Positions 33,401 through 45,624 of a stretch of 64,000 nucleotides of DNA are shown in pieces. Source of the DNA: Phalacrocorax aristotelis. Taxonomy: Eukaryota > Chordata > Aves > Suliformes > Phalacrocoracidae. Every line of letters starts with the position of its first letter. Positions within the stretch are counted from its first letter, which is position 1. The DNA is taken from NCBI RefSeq assembly GCF_949628215.1, contig NC_134282.1, positions 15,418,723 through 15,482,722 of the forward strand, written 5' to 3'. The position numbers and the translations under genes were made by a program. The notes beneath the pieces were generated by a model. The model was given only the letters and a program-made list of their open reading frames with translations, made no database searches and had not been told where the DNA came from.

Positions 33401-34399
33401 GATGTGCATCTCCACATCCACTGAGTCCAGCCCCCCACTCTGTTGCTGCAGCACTGGTGTGCTGAGCCGTATGTGATCCCTGGCATGCCCTGGTGGTAGG
33501 AAGCCGCACAGGCTTTTCCAGAACATGGCTGTTAAGTCAGATCAGACCAGCAGTGTGGTTTGCAGCCCTGCTGTGTGCAGCTGGATCGGTGCAGCCGGGG
33601 GGCAGGAAGGCGCAGGCAGGAGTGTGGCGAGGTGGGAGCTTCGCCAGCCATCCTCCGCTCAGGGAAACCACGCCCGGCTGCATCAGCGTGCCCTCCAAGT
33701 CCTGGCACACAAGCCCTTCTGAGCCTTCTCTGCCCTCTTTCCCTGGCCCTGCTGGCACCCACAGCCGAGGGCAGGTGGGAGCCATGGCATGTGGCTCCCT
33801 GGGGACTCAACCTTCACCGACTGCAGGCTCGTAAATCCCATGGGGCCAGCCCTTGACCGTAGCGTCTGTGCTCCTCTGCAGAGTGCTCAATCCCATTTTC
33901 CAATACGATTCCTTCTCCTTGGTACTAATCAGTCCAAGAAAGGAGCCTGGACGATCACTGCCACAGAGCTTTCTGTTAAATTCATCAGCTGATCGTCATC
34001 TCTTATTCCTGATGCCATGAATTGGCAGCGGGGAGAGTGGTGTGTAAACTACACATTATCCTTAAAATCCTGGCAACCACGGCAATGCAGCAAGAAAATA
34101 TTTGGGACCTTTGGGAGGCGCTGCACAGGCAGCCGTGCCTCGCCCTGGGAAGCTCAGCTGAGGCAGCGCAGGCAGGTGGGCAGGACCGCCAGCACAGGGG
34201 CTGTGTGCCCTGCTGAGGGCAGGGACAGAGGTCGCAACCCCCCTGGTCTTGGAGCCCTTGGGATTTCCCCTTGACAGATGGGATCGGTCACAGCTTGCCA
34301 GCCCTCCCATTTCCGCTATTCCCATATCCATTTATTCAACAAAACACAGGATACTTCAGGGTGCAGTGCTTTGCCTCTGCAGAATAGAGCCTTTGCACA

Positions 34400-34690
34400 G
34401 CCAGTGTCTTTCTTGAAGTGGTAAGTAGATGGACTCTGATAAGTCCAGGGTACGATGAATCATTTGCACTTGGCGCCTGATCTCCCCCACGTCTTCAGTT
34501 TTGTTTTAGCTTGGCAGCATTATGGAAAGAATTAGCCTATCTCGCTAATATTTTAATGTATATATAATTTGAATGCTGCATTCCTAAAATCATTATTCAA
34601 GGTGATAGCAGAGGTAAAATTAGTCCTTTAGCTATATCAAGAATATCAGGATGATCATATGCTATTTTAATTAGCGACCTCATGAAGACA
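34400..34690. promoter_or_regulatory. Candidate cis-regulatory island, AT-rich, homeodomain words
   Basis: An abrupt AT-rich island in GC-rich flanks with many TAAT/ATTA words (ATTAGCCTATCTCGCTAATA, TTTTAATTAGCG), CATTCCT, an AGATATAGC-type stretch and GATCATATGC. Non-repetitive with no coding frame. It is 5.8-6.1 kb upstream of HES1. Conservation is inferred from texture only. Confidence 0.35.
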
Positions 34691-35224
34691 CGTCTTCTTC
34701 ATACATGTGGGTAGGGCAGCAGGGCACGGTGCTAAGCTGCACAGCAGTGCGCCCTCACCATCATCCCTGCCGCCTCTCTGGGGAGCCAGATTCTGCCCTG
34801 CCTCCTGCCTGTGGCAGTCCCAGCGAGTCACCTGAATTATGCCAGAATTAAGCTGTGGAGGCAGGTGAGGTGATCAGGGATGGTGTGCCAGGGGGACACA
34901 GGGACGGCAGATTTTTGTTTATTTTTCTGCCCAGGACAGTCAGACCTGATGTGGGAGATGGTGATTCAAAATCCTCAATTTACACATTTTGACAGCAGAA
35001 CAGGGTGTGTGCTAGGATGGACTGTTTTTCTCCCTTAATTTCCTTCCTTCTCTTGCTGATTTGCAGCCAAGCCCCTCCATTAACCCCTTGGCCACTGACA
35101 TGCATTAGCAAGGGGTAGGATTTTGGCAAAACTGCATTCTCCATTTGCTTTGGTTGTGCACAGCCACACGTGCCATTCCAGAGCTGTGTGTGTGCCCTGG
35201 TGCTGGACATGACATCATGCTGGA

Positions 35225-35590
35225 GAGAGTTTTTCTCATAATAGCTAGTATGAGGGGAGAAAAGGTGGAGGTCTTTTACATGTGAGTCAAGAATTGATGT
35301 GTTGTTACTAATTGCTGTAATAGAAAATATTATCCCTCAGAGGATGTTGTTATTTTATAAACAAGGGGATAATTTACAGCCCAATTACTTAACTCATGAG
35401 TTAATTGCTAAATGTAATGAATAAATACATTTGCAAATACAACATTTAATTTGCAGAGATTCCAGTAGTCTAGGTATTAAGAGGCAGATCATTATTTGAT
35501 AAGTAATCTGGAGTGTTGTATGAAATGACATTTATTTTCGCATGTAATCCAAATGATGAAATGTCCTGAAATAAGATTTCTGGGGCCTTG
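35225..35590. promoter_or_regulatory. Candidate cis-regulatory island with 16-bp perfect palindrome
   Basis: AT-rich, non-repetitive DNA with ACTAATTGCTGTAATAG, TTTATAAACAAGG (FOX-like), CCAATTAC and the perfect palindrome TTAACTCATGAGTTAA (35389-35404), then TTTGCAAATACAACATTTAA. No coding frame. About 6.7-7.0 kb upstream of HES1. Confidence 0.38.
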
Positions 35591-36219
35591 TCCTTCCTCC
35601 CGTGCAACGAAGGGCAGTGTTTTCATCATCTGCTTTAGAAATGCGTTCAGGCTGCCTGGGAGCACAAGGGAAGGCCAGAGTCCTCCAGGAGCGACATAGA
35701 GAGCAGGGTGGCAAACCTAGGTTCATGCAGGTGCAATTTTTTAATACTACAAAACACAAAGAGAGAAAATCAGGGATGTCTGTGCTGGGCTGGGAGGCTT
35801 CACATCAGTGTTAGCTGATGGCAGGATGACTGCAGAGCTGTGAAAAACACAGGCAGGACCCGAGGAGGTGAGCGGGGAATACTTCTGGCGACAAAAAGGA
35901 GGTGTTAGTGCCATGGTCTGAGCACCGGAGAGGCCTTGGCTCTGTGCAAGGATTCAAACAGAAGCAGGAGCAAATAAATCCAGCAAAGGGACTTTTTTCA
36001 GCCCACTGCTGTCCTCCACTGCAGCAGGAGGCTGCAGGACTTTGGAGGCTGTGGGACTGTGGGACTTTGTGCCTGTCACAGGCAGGTCCTGTTCTGCGGG
36101 GCACGGGGAGCTCTGCCTGCTGCCTGCCTGCTGCCACACTGGCTGCCGGAGCTGTGGCTGGCCGTCGCTGCCCCAAATAAGAGGCCCTGCAAACAGCAGG
36201 CACCTGCACTTTGGTTGCT

Positions 36220-36500
36220 CCTCTTGAATAATCTTGGGCTACTGGTGCCCTTTTGCAGGCTCATATCTTTATTGGAGGCTGTTAAAGCCAAACCTCCCAA
36301 CAGCAATAACACGACTACAAAGCATTTCTAAGAAAAAAGTACGTGGGAATAAGGGAGATACTGAGATCCCAGCCAATTTCAGTACAATGCAAGTCTGAAG
36401 TATTCTTATAAAGTTAACAAGTAAAATTTAAATGTATACAAGGCTCAGGAGCATACCGGAAATAGGATCAGACAAACCTTCAAAGGCACATCATTGTCTT
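36220..36500. promoter_or_regulatory. Candidate cis-regulatory island with consensus CSL site
   Basis: An AT-rich island containing CGTGGGAA (36342-36349), a consensus CSL/RBPJ word, plus TTAACAAG and GGATCAGAC words. A Notch target gene 8 kb away makes this a plausible distal Notch element. The word alone is weak evidence. Confidence 0.3.
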
Positions 36501-38119
36501 TCAGAAAGTCCACTGAAAGGCTCATGCCATAAAAAAGGTGTATTGACATGGCTGATACCGTGATAAACCTGGTGGAGAAATGCCAGCAGCCAGAGCGGGC
36601 AGGGATGCTCTCTGCAGGGATGTTACTGTGTCCCAGTCCGTTGTTATGGAGCACTTTGTCCTGCTCTCTCTGCTGCTGTCTCACAATAAAATGGGGTTCT
36701 TCTGGTGTAAATCTGGGGAGAGTTTGGCAGGTGATTTCCTCCAAGGCAAGCAGAGCCCCTTCCCACTGGCTTTACGAGAGGCAAGAAAATAAGACTCATG
36801 CCTTGCCTGGCACCATCTCCATCACACTCCTGAGCAGCACCAGCCGCAGCCAGGAGAGCAGCACGTGGTGGTGAATTCCCTGTCCCCTGTGACATAAGCA
36901 CCCTGGATGTCACAGGACGAGGAAAGAGCTACAAGAGGCTGCTTGTGCTGCACGCCCAGGAGCTTGTCCCTGCTTTCTCCTCTGAGCCGCAGGCACCTGT
37001 GGATCCGGAGTGTGCCTGCTGTAGGCACATGGAGAACAGCTTGTTTCAGCAAGGGGAGCTGGAGGGGACCTCATGGAGCATTGCGATGTGGAAACCATGC
37101 CAAAAGGTCCCAAGCCTGCCCATATTTAACTCCCTTAAGTATTGGGTTAATAGCCAAATGTGCTCATGAAATGCCAAAGACCTGGAGTTCATTCAGCCTG
37201 CCTGGGTGATGTTGGCATGGCCAGCTTACCATGTCTGATCTTTCTGTCTCTGGTGTGTTATTTGTGGATGGCAGGCTATATTCTGCCTTCATCATGTGCC
37301 GTTGTGTGTTTATACATTTTACCCATCTGTTCGAAAGCAAGAAGTGATGCTGCATGACTTAAGCAACCAGCCACGCTCTCTAAATAGCAAAGCATCCAAG
37401 CAAGCTAGATTGCAAGCCATCCAAGGGCTGTAACAGACTGGCATAAAAGTGTCGAGAAAACGTCCTGCCACAAAGACTTTGGAAAATACAAGGTCATTTC
37501 ATGGCTTGTTTGTGAGCAGGAAGCAAAACCACCCCAATGTGGTGCCTCAGAGATCTGGGATGCGTGTTGCAGGACCTGGCGTGCAGGAATTCATGAACCA
37601 TAAGGTCTTGTCAAAAATAATTTTTAAATGAAATGCAGTGTCCTAGCAAAACACATGTCTGAGGCATAAAACAAAACCGAAGTACAAAATGTGGCATTTA
37701 AAGGCTGGATTCTGTCTCAAGTGAATAGAAGCCACATGCATCCATCTGAGATCAGATTTTGGCCTGATTTGAAACTGTGCTGGTGGAGGCTGCAGCGAGT
37801 GCAGGCAGGGGAAGGCTCCATCTCCTTTTACAATCTTCTAGAGCAGACCAGCCTTTCTGTGCTTCCCCAAGAGTGAAAAGGCTTCTGACACCAGCCCCTG
37901 TGTGCACTAGCTCTCTGGCTATGGGCTGGAGGGTCCTGGGGCTGCACTGGGCAGCGTGATAGCTTGGCTGCCTGCTCCATGCCAACATGCAGGCAGTGGC
38001 AAAGCTGCTTCCACCTGCCTGAAAGCTGGGACCAGACCTGCACATCTGTGCCTGTGCTGCCCAGAGCGGGTTTGGGGCTGGTGAGCTCCCAGTGACACCA
38101 CTGTGCATTGAGCATCCTG
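36501..38119. other. Non-coding
   Basis: Mixed composition, with no repeat or exon recognised. Confidence 0.45.
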
Positions 38120-38420
38120 CAAAAGTGCCGGTACCGAGGCTTAACTTTTATTAACTGGGGAGAGGAAGAAATAATGCTGGCAAAATATTGTCAAATACTT
38201 CAAATTAATGATTAATTCTAGATGGAGTGATACTGTTTGATGTGGTCTTTGCTGGTTTAAACAGGAGAAGGGTGATTCACTCTAAAGGAATTTATAAAAA
38301 CACAAGTATTTGCTCATGGACAATAAATACTGGTGCAGATAAAAAGGGGGATGAAGTGTTCGGCATCGTGATAGCAACTCCACTCGAGAAAACTTTTGAC
38401 CTTCTCACATCTTAAATCAA
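38120..38420. promoter_or_regulatory. Candidate cis-regulatory island
   Basis: AT-rich, single-copy looking DNA with AAATTAATGATTAATTC, GGTTTAAACAGG, TATTTGCTCATGGACAAT (POU-like) and GACCTTCTCACA. GC-rich DNA begins sharply at about 38425. No coding frame. Confidence 0.33.
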
Positions 38421-38599
38421 TGCGCCCCCGCCTAGCTCTCCTCTGGGCCTGCCCTTGAGGCTGAGGGGACGGGTATGTGGGAGCACGCTGGGCTTGCCAC
38501 GGGCTGCCTCGCCAGCAGGTCCCCCAATCTCCCTCCCGTCCCCACAGAGAGGCTTGGGCATCTGCCGGCACCCGATGAGGGGCACGGGGCAGCACCCGA

Positions 38600-38740
38600 C
38601 AGCAGTTTACACAATCTGTGTACACAGCATCATCTGTCAATTTGCCTGTTGTAAATGTAAGTGTATAAACCCAGCACTGAAGCTGCTGCGGTTTACAGAG
38701 CTGCCCCGCCTGGGAAACTGAGATTTACACTGCCTGCTAG
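38600..38740. promoter_or_regulatory. Candidate element with repeated FOX-like GTTTACA words
   Basis: Contains GTTTACACAATC, GTGTACACAG, GTAAATGTAAG, GGTTTACAGAG and GATTTACACTG within 140 bp, an unusual density of GTTTAC/GTAAA words. A CGTGGGAA CSL word follows further on at 38949-38956. Confidence 0.3.
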
Positions 38741-38750
38741 CGAGTGAGGT

Positions 38751-38779
38751 GTCCCGTCCCGTCCCCTCCCGTCCCCTCC
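38751..38779. repeat. (GTCCC)n-like short tandem repeat
   Basis: Alternating GTCCC and GTCCCCTCCC units over 29 bp. Confidence 0.8.
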
Positions 38780-41700
38780 TGCCACGGGCAGGCAGGATGC
38801 CCAGGGGAGATGGCTGCAGGCAGAAGAGAGCCCATTAATAACCCAGACAGAGCTGCAGCAGAGGTGCCGGCAGCGCTACGCGTGCCCCACAGCATCTGAC
38901 AGCCATCAGATGTGTACCTGAAGGAGGGAGCTTGCTATCTACCTTTCCCGTGGGAATATGATGCAGCCAGGATAACCCCCAGACCTTGCTGGGGCTCTGC
39001 CAGTGCCATTAAAGTGTTGACGTCTGCTGATTACTCTGACACGATGCTGGTTTTATTGAAACAAGATTAGCCACTCACGCTTTGAAGGGAGGCTGGGCAC
39101 ACACTGTCACCAGCTGTCCCCTGCTGGGAAGGGCTCCGGAGCCTCTTTTCACTCTGAGCTTTTTTTCTTTACACAAAACTAACTGGTTTTGCCCTAAAAA
39201 TAACAGCATGGGGGTGAGCATGGGGAGCAGATGGGGCAAAGTCCCTGAGCTCGTGTCCAGCCTTCCCATGGGGTGGCTGGTGGCGTGGGATAGCCCTGCT
39301 CACAGCACCCACTGATGTGGGGCCGATGGAGCAGAGCTGGAGGTACCCACGGACAGCTGAGCCCCTACCTGTGGCTGTCCCTGTGGCATCGCCTGGCAGG
39401 CTGTCAGCGAGCCTTTCATCACAGACCCTACTGACATCATCCTTTCCAAAACACCTGAGCTCCTGGCGGTCCCTGTGCTCATAACACTTGGAAGTGACAG
39501 CAGCTTCTGGTTTCAATTAACCCGGGGGCAGTTTGGGGACTATCTGATTGCACAGGAGTGGAGTGGAGAGGAGAAAAGGCCTTTCTGAGCAGCGGCGATG
39601 GAGTGTGTGGGTGAGGAACTTCTGAAAAAAGCAGATGGTTTCTCTCTTTTCTTCCTCCTCCCTTTCCTCGTCTTTTTTCTTTTTTTTTTGTCCTGAATTC
39701 TGTGGAACAGACAACCCAACAGCACATTTTTCACCATCAAAGCTTTGCTGAAGGGAATTCTCCACTGCTATTTCATTTCTTCCTGATGTTCACAGATCGT
39801 AAAGCAAACGGCCTCTGGAGGACAAGGAGAGCATATCTGTCCCGGGGTCACAGCAGAGGACTGTCCCAGCACCCTTGGTGAATGGCAGCTTTTCCCCGGC
39901 GGTTGGCAGCCAGGGGAAGTGCACACGCATCTGCCTTTGGTTGCTGGGTACCAAACACGGCAGCGCAGCCCGTCCCTGCCAACGTGGAAAGCTGGGACAC
40001 ACAGAGGTTTGCAGAGGTCCATGGCCTCCACCTTGGACATCTGCACAAGGATAACAGTCATGAGCAGAGGCTGCTTGCAGCAGGGGAAATCAGGCACCAA
40101 AGTCCCTGAGCTGGCCCTCCTAACTAGGTTTGCTGGTGCTGTCCTGGGAGGAGACGGTCTCACAGGTCAGCAAAGGCAGGTCCCTTCCTCCTGCAGCCTT
40201 CCCACAGTCACGCAGCAGCCAGGGATCCCAAATCTTGTGTCTCTGGGAGTTATAGGGAGGGAGCAAGCCATAATCCCATGAAATACCAGCCCACAGTGTG
40301 CTGGTCCCTTAAATTACTTTCACTCGTTTGCAACATTTGATGCCTTTTGGAAGAAAGGTAGTTAAAGGAGGAGGTGATAATGGAAAATAAGATTGAAGGG
40401 CAAACAGGGCTGGAATGTTCTGTTATGCTAGTCTGAGATATACTTTTTTAAGACACCATTTTTAGACCTGGCAATGCTAGTTGGTTGCTGCCCCTTGAGA
40501 TGCATGGCAGTGCTGGCCGCACCACGGGAAGATGCTCTTTGAAAAGAAGGAGGGACAGGAGCAGGGATTGCAGCCAGTTGTGCTTGGAGGGCTGGGGAAG
40601 GACAGTGATGGCTCTTGTCTTCTTTCACCAGTAACTTGGACACAAAAAGGGAACATTTGCTTGCAAAATGTGTTTCCCCAGCCAGGGAAGTGAGATGTGG
40701 AGGCTGGCGTGGGGCCGGGAGCTGCTGTGCGGTCCCCAGGGCTGCCTGCGAGGGCGGGCAGCCAGACAACGTGCTTGCTACACGCTACACGCGCAGTCAG
40801 AAGAAGAAAACTGCAGAAGGGAACGACAAAACTGCTGGGAAGAAAAATGGGGCTGAAATGATCACTGGGACTGGGAGGGTCTGGAGAGCTGCCGGCAGGA
40901 GTGGCAGCAGCCAGAAAATAACCTCATCTCTCGCTGGAACCTGAGCCACATGTGAGAGGGATGAGCTGGTGTGGGCTGGCAAGGGATGGGTGTCCCCTGC
41001 GCCGTGTCTCTATGGCCTTGTTCACCACCGCTCACACAGGAGCACAAGCTCGCTCCTTGCTGTAAGCCAGTGGAGCAGGCGCTGGAGGCAGAGGCGAGGA
41101 GCAGCCAGCCCTGCAGGGTTTATCACCAGGCATGTGTCGCACTTGTCACCTCTGACATCAGCTCTATGCCTTGAAGATGTCCCTTGCCTAAGGAAAAGCC
41201 ACTTACAGGCTCCATACCCTGGATGGTGAACGGCAGCGACCCTGGATTGGGATGTGGGATGTACTGAAGTGATGGTGCACAGCGATGCCACCCCATACCG
41301 CGATGCTGCCGGTAGTGCAGAGCTGCAGTGCTGAGCTGGGTCCATCCCCACGCCCTGGGGGTCAGGGAGATGCTGACCCACACATGGCAGGTTTGGGGTG
41401 AAAGCAGGCTATCTGTGAAGGTGATCCAGCCCTGCTCCCCTCATGCCATGGATGCCCAGTGAGGATGAGGGCACCAATCACCTCCTCCCCACCTGCACCC
41501 CGGGGACCCATCCTGCCCCCACACCGAGGTGGGAGCGTGGGTCGCAGCCATGGGGCTCGCCAGCAGCCTGGCAAAGCCTGATGGGGCCTGGAGCCAGCCC
41601 AGCCAAAGAGTTGATGGTTTTCACACCCTGTCAGGCTGATGAATGGCCCTGCTCCCTCGGCGCTCAGCGCCTGCAAGGGTCAATTACAGCGATTACTTCA

Positions 41701-42816
41701 AGGAGTCAAACCGGCTGCCAGCAGCGATGGAGAAAATCTTTGTTTCGGGTTCTGTTTTGTCACAGGAAGGAAAGAAGTGCTTGGGCATGTGGTGGGGGGT
41801 GAAAAAGCCTCCACTGTACATGGGGCAAAAGTCAGAGGGTGGCCAGGTGCTTGAGGGGGAGGAAGACTCCCCGGGGCCAGCTGCCCAGTTCTGCTAGTGT
41901 GACTCTGAGCAGCAGTCGGGGCTTGTGCAGGCCCCAGCCCTCTTGGTGACTCAAGAAGAGCCTAAAAGCAGCCCAGCAGTTGTAGGGAGAAGCTAATGAG
42001 CAGTTAGTGGCAGAGAGAGCCTTCAAAAGTTGACATGGTACTGTAACATGAGAAACAGAAAAGAGCAAAACCCTGGCAAGTTAAAAGTAAAGTGACAATA
42101 AAGGTGATTTAAAAGGTTGGGGAAGAACTTGCTAAAGGTATTAAAAGCTGAAAATAGGCATGTTTGCGTATGTGCCAGTAGCAGGAAACCAGCCAGCTAG
42201 CCATTGCAGGTCATGGATGATGGAGGCATGAACAGAGCACCCAAGGAAGGCAAAGCCTCAGCAGAAAAGCTGAGGGGTTGTTTGAAGATCAGGGAGGATG
42301 CTCAAGCAGTGCCCCTGTGGCAGCCTTCCTGCAGGGCTGTGCTAGGGGGGCTATCCCATGGCAGGGGCCTGCCAGAGATATCTTCTGGCAAAGCGAGGAG
42401 CTACGGAGTGGCACGTGTCTGAAACACGGTGATGCCAGCCCAGCCAGGGTCTGTACCTGGCCCCTCCTGCCAGCCTGGGGCAGAGGGTGGAGAAGGTGAC
42501 GTGAACTGTAGCCAGAGGGGCTTAGAGGATGTCACGGGCAATTTGGGAGAAGTTGTCTATAACAGTCTGGGTCAATACGGCACTTGGGGAAGACTCAACA
42601 CCACCTTGCAGGAGGAGGCCATGGTTTGCAAATCAGCCAGGTCACCGAGCGTGGGGAGCAGAGCAATGTGCCGGTCATGGGACAGCAGTACTTCCAAAAC
42701 CGTTTTGCCTCAGTACCTCTCCAAAAGCTCCTGAATGCCCAATGGACTGGAGGAACATTTGCCTTGCAGGGAGAAAACAACTGGCTAAAAGGTTTGGGGT
42801 CACCAAATGTGAAGCT
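38780..42816. other. Non-coding
   Basis: Contains a second consensus CSL word CGTGGGAA at 38949-38956 and AT-richer patches at 40300-40460 and 41980-42180 (GTTAAAAGTAAAGTGACAAT). No exon recognised. Part of the DNA just before 42817 may belong to the LINE remnant but I could not align it. Confidence 0.45.
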
Positions 42817-43420
42817 GACTGCTGAGCAGGAGCTCACAGTATTAAACTTCAGGCTGGTAAACCAGCAGATGAAATTCAGTATTGATAAAGGCAAAGCAAC
42901 AACCCACAGAAAAGCAGCCCTAACTAGCCATGCAAAATGCTGACCTCTTCACCTACGCTGGGTGAGAGTCAGGACAGCAAGCGTAATGCGTGATTAGGAA
43001 AGAAGGAGAGAACAACGAAATAGATCCCCCTCTTGAGTTTTACATGTATCTCTGCCGTCTCAAAAAGGATGTAATGGGAATAAAGGAGTGTGAGGAAAGG
43101 TCTTAAGGATGCTTGGGTGTAGAGCTTGGAGGTACAGTGGGGAAGATCAGGAAAGATCAGATGTCCAGGTCACATAAGCTTAGAAAAGCTACAGGGAGAT
43201 GATGAAGATCCCAGGAGCCAGAGTGGCAAGTGGAGGGAGAGCTGGCATGAAACTCGGAACACCGAAATCACGGTGAGAACAAGTCCAAAACAGAGGGGGG
43301 GAAGGCCTTGCCTTCACCAGGCACTGCTCAGCTGCAAAACCCTCTGCCACAGGATGTTGTGGCAGCCAAAAGTGCACAAGCTGGGGAAAGCTGCACCCAC
43401 TGATGCTTTGAGTCAGCCTG
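42817..43420 (+). mobile_element. Ancient CR1/L3-type LINE 3' fragment (decayed ORF2 end)
   Basis: The stretch resembles the end of vertebrate CR1/L3 ORF2 in the right order. First comes GATGAAATTCAGTATTGATA (42869-42888), matching the segment that encodes the conserved KFN-DK-CK region after the reverse transcriptase. Then comes CTCAAAAAGGATGTAATGGG (about 43060-43079). Last is a CTGCCACAGGATGTTGTGG word (about 43341-43359) followed by GCCAAAAG, typical of the element's 3' part. Stops and indels break every frame, so it is a dead copy. Identification is from memory of the family consensus. Confidence 0.65.
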
Positions 43421-44329
43421 ACACACCAACTGCAACTGCAGCTGGGAGCTCACTTGCTCACACCCGCCCTGCTGCCCTGCTCCCCCGCCAGCCCCGTGCC
43501 TGCCACTGTCACAAGCAGGGTGCTGGGGCTGGCACCGCTCCCGCAGGAGCAGGAGTATTTCGGCACCTGGTGCACTGCAACCTGGCGATCCTTGGCCTGG
43601 GAAAGGCATGAAGGAACCAGAATACCAGACCATAAGGCTGAGCTGAGCACATGGAGGCACCTTCTGAGATGCAAAGAGTTGGGCAGGGAGCTGTGCCCTG
43701 GTGCTTTGCTTGCCATGTGCTGCACTCTGGCTCTGAGCTGCCAGGCAGAAATCCTCCCCTGCCTGCCACTGCTGCCTCTGTTACACAGTGACTTCACCTC
43801 TCTCTGGTTTTTATGAGCAAGAATTGACCAGGATTTTCTCTGTTAGATTGAAAAATATCTTGAATCAGGAAGAAAAAGCAGAACCTGCCTCTGTGTTGCA
43901 CTGGGGCTATCCCAGGCACCTGGGCTGCGGGTGCTGGATGCATGCCCTGGGGCACCCGCAAGCAGAATGAGGTGGTGGGGCAACAGGGGTCAGCTGCCAG
44001 GGAAATGCGTGGCTTTTGGCAAGCTGTTTTTTCTCTGGTGCAAAGCCATTTGCTGCCTATAAGGCTGGCCAGACCTGCTCTGAACCTGGAGCACTGGCAG
44101 GAGAGCTCAGCATCCTCCACAGCTCCACACCAGCATCTAAGCCCCGCAAATGCCCAGCCACGGGCATCCCCCCCGGGCTCCTCCTGCCCACAGCAGGCAG
44201 CCTGGCCAGCGCCTGCTCCTGGCACCCTGCCGCCCGCCCCGGCTGCCGCCCCCGCCGCCATCCCGCACGCGAGGGCTGGGGGCAGAGGCCTGGCCGCCAG
44301 CATCGCTCGCCCTTCGGGGTGCGGGCCGG

Positions 44330-44660
44330 GGGTGGGATTTGCGGAGATTATGCCGGAGGAATTACAAAGGAGCAGACTTTCCCACAGACGCTTCAATCGC
44401 CGCTCTGAGAAAGTGTGTGAGCTGAGGCAGCCCGCCTGCCTTACAGTGCTTTGGGGAATGCACAGGAACAGCACACACGGTTTTTAATAATTAAGTAACT
44501 TTAATTGTCCTGGGAAAGCAGCGCTTGCCTTGGGGCACTCTGTGCAAACTCATAATTAATGTTACCGGGAGAGATTACGGGAAGGAGAACTGAGAAATTA
44601 TTCACTTTTGCTTTTTAAGCCTCTCCATGTTAAAGCTGTATTATCCCTGGTTTAAAGCCT
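44330..44660. promoter_or_regulatory. Candidate cis-regulatory island with CSL word and TAATTA cluster
   Basis: It begins GGATTTGCGGAGATTATGCC, holds TTCCCACA (44379-44386, CSL on the minus strand), GCTTCAATCGCC, TTTAATAATTAAGTAACTTTA and CATAATTAATGTTACCGG. Sharply bounded by GC-rich DNA, with no coding frame continuing through it. Confidence 0.35.
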
Positions 44661-45624
44661 CATTTAGCTGTGAAGAAAACCAGTGTACTTGCGGGGGGAG
44701 GCAGGGGGAAGGAAGGCAAAGCACCCTGACAAATTACAAACAGCCGCACCAGGCTCCGCTGCCAGTCATGGCGGGACGGAGCCGGCGGCCGGCACTGCTG
44801 GGAGCATCCCCAGTGTGCAGAGCAGCACCATGGCAGAGAGCTCAGAGGAGCGAGGATGCTCGTCAGCAGCCTGGGCCCTGGGCCGGTGTGTGGGTAATTC
44901 CCACATGCACCTTCTTGGTTGAAGGCTCCAAAGGCAGCTGCCAGTACAGGAGCTGCCAGACGGTACTGGGTCTCTCCCAGTGCCCCCCAGTAGTGCACCA
45001 GAGGCCCAAATCGCAGGGATCCTGAATTTGGCAAACCACAACCTCCTCCTTGGAGTCAGAGGGTGACTAGCCGTTTGTAAATCCGGTTTATTCCAAGTAA
45101 ATAAAATGAGTGTTTAGCATCTTAAACCTAGCCACGCTCCTCTGCCATGACTGGCGTCCAGTCCTCCTGGGGCCAGTGCTTTCCTGCAGCAGCGTGTCCC
45201 CCAGCTCAGCTGTGCAGTGAGGGAGCACTCCTCTGGGACATGCCTGGCATGGGCAGCCGAAGCCCCCTTGTTGGGGCACATCTCAAGAAAGCTGAGCCCC
45301 AGAGACCCCCGGAGCCCCCTGGAGCCCCCAGTCCTCCTTCCCAGGCAGCTGCCTGCCTCTCCAGGGCTGCTGAGCCAGGGAGGATTCATTCAGCTCACAG
45401 TGATGCTGCGAGCCAGCATGGCCCAAGCCCCGCGGGGAGCCGAGCCGACAGGCTTTGCCGGCACAGCACAAAGAGGTGGGCTGTGACGGAGGGATGCAAA
45501 TCTTTCCCGGTGTGTATGTCGCCTGGGATCTGTGGTGCTTGCTGGCGCATTTCACCCACTTTAAAACCAACAACCTATTGGACTGGAGCGGCTCTTTTCT
45601 TTCTTTTTTTCCCTTCTGGGTTTT

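Larger units (their letters stand above)
29291..34399. other. Non-coding, 5' flank of HES1
   Basis: Apart from the two poly-T tracts and the 21-bp repeat pair, no feature is supported. AT-richer patches: 29930-30180 (TCTCAATTAGCTAG, CTGATTAGCGTG), 33145-33170 (GTTATTTATTTATTAAG) and 34000-34110. Confidence 0.45.

Noticed and set aside
42817..43420. Endogenous retrovirus remnant
   Set aside because: The word order matches a CR1/L3 LINE end; no LTR, primer-binding site or polypurine tract pair is visible.
43794..44474. 226-codon minus-strand frame
   Set aside because: It overlaps the GC-rich border of a candidate regulatory island and the frames opposite; no motif.
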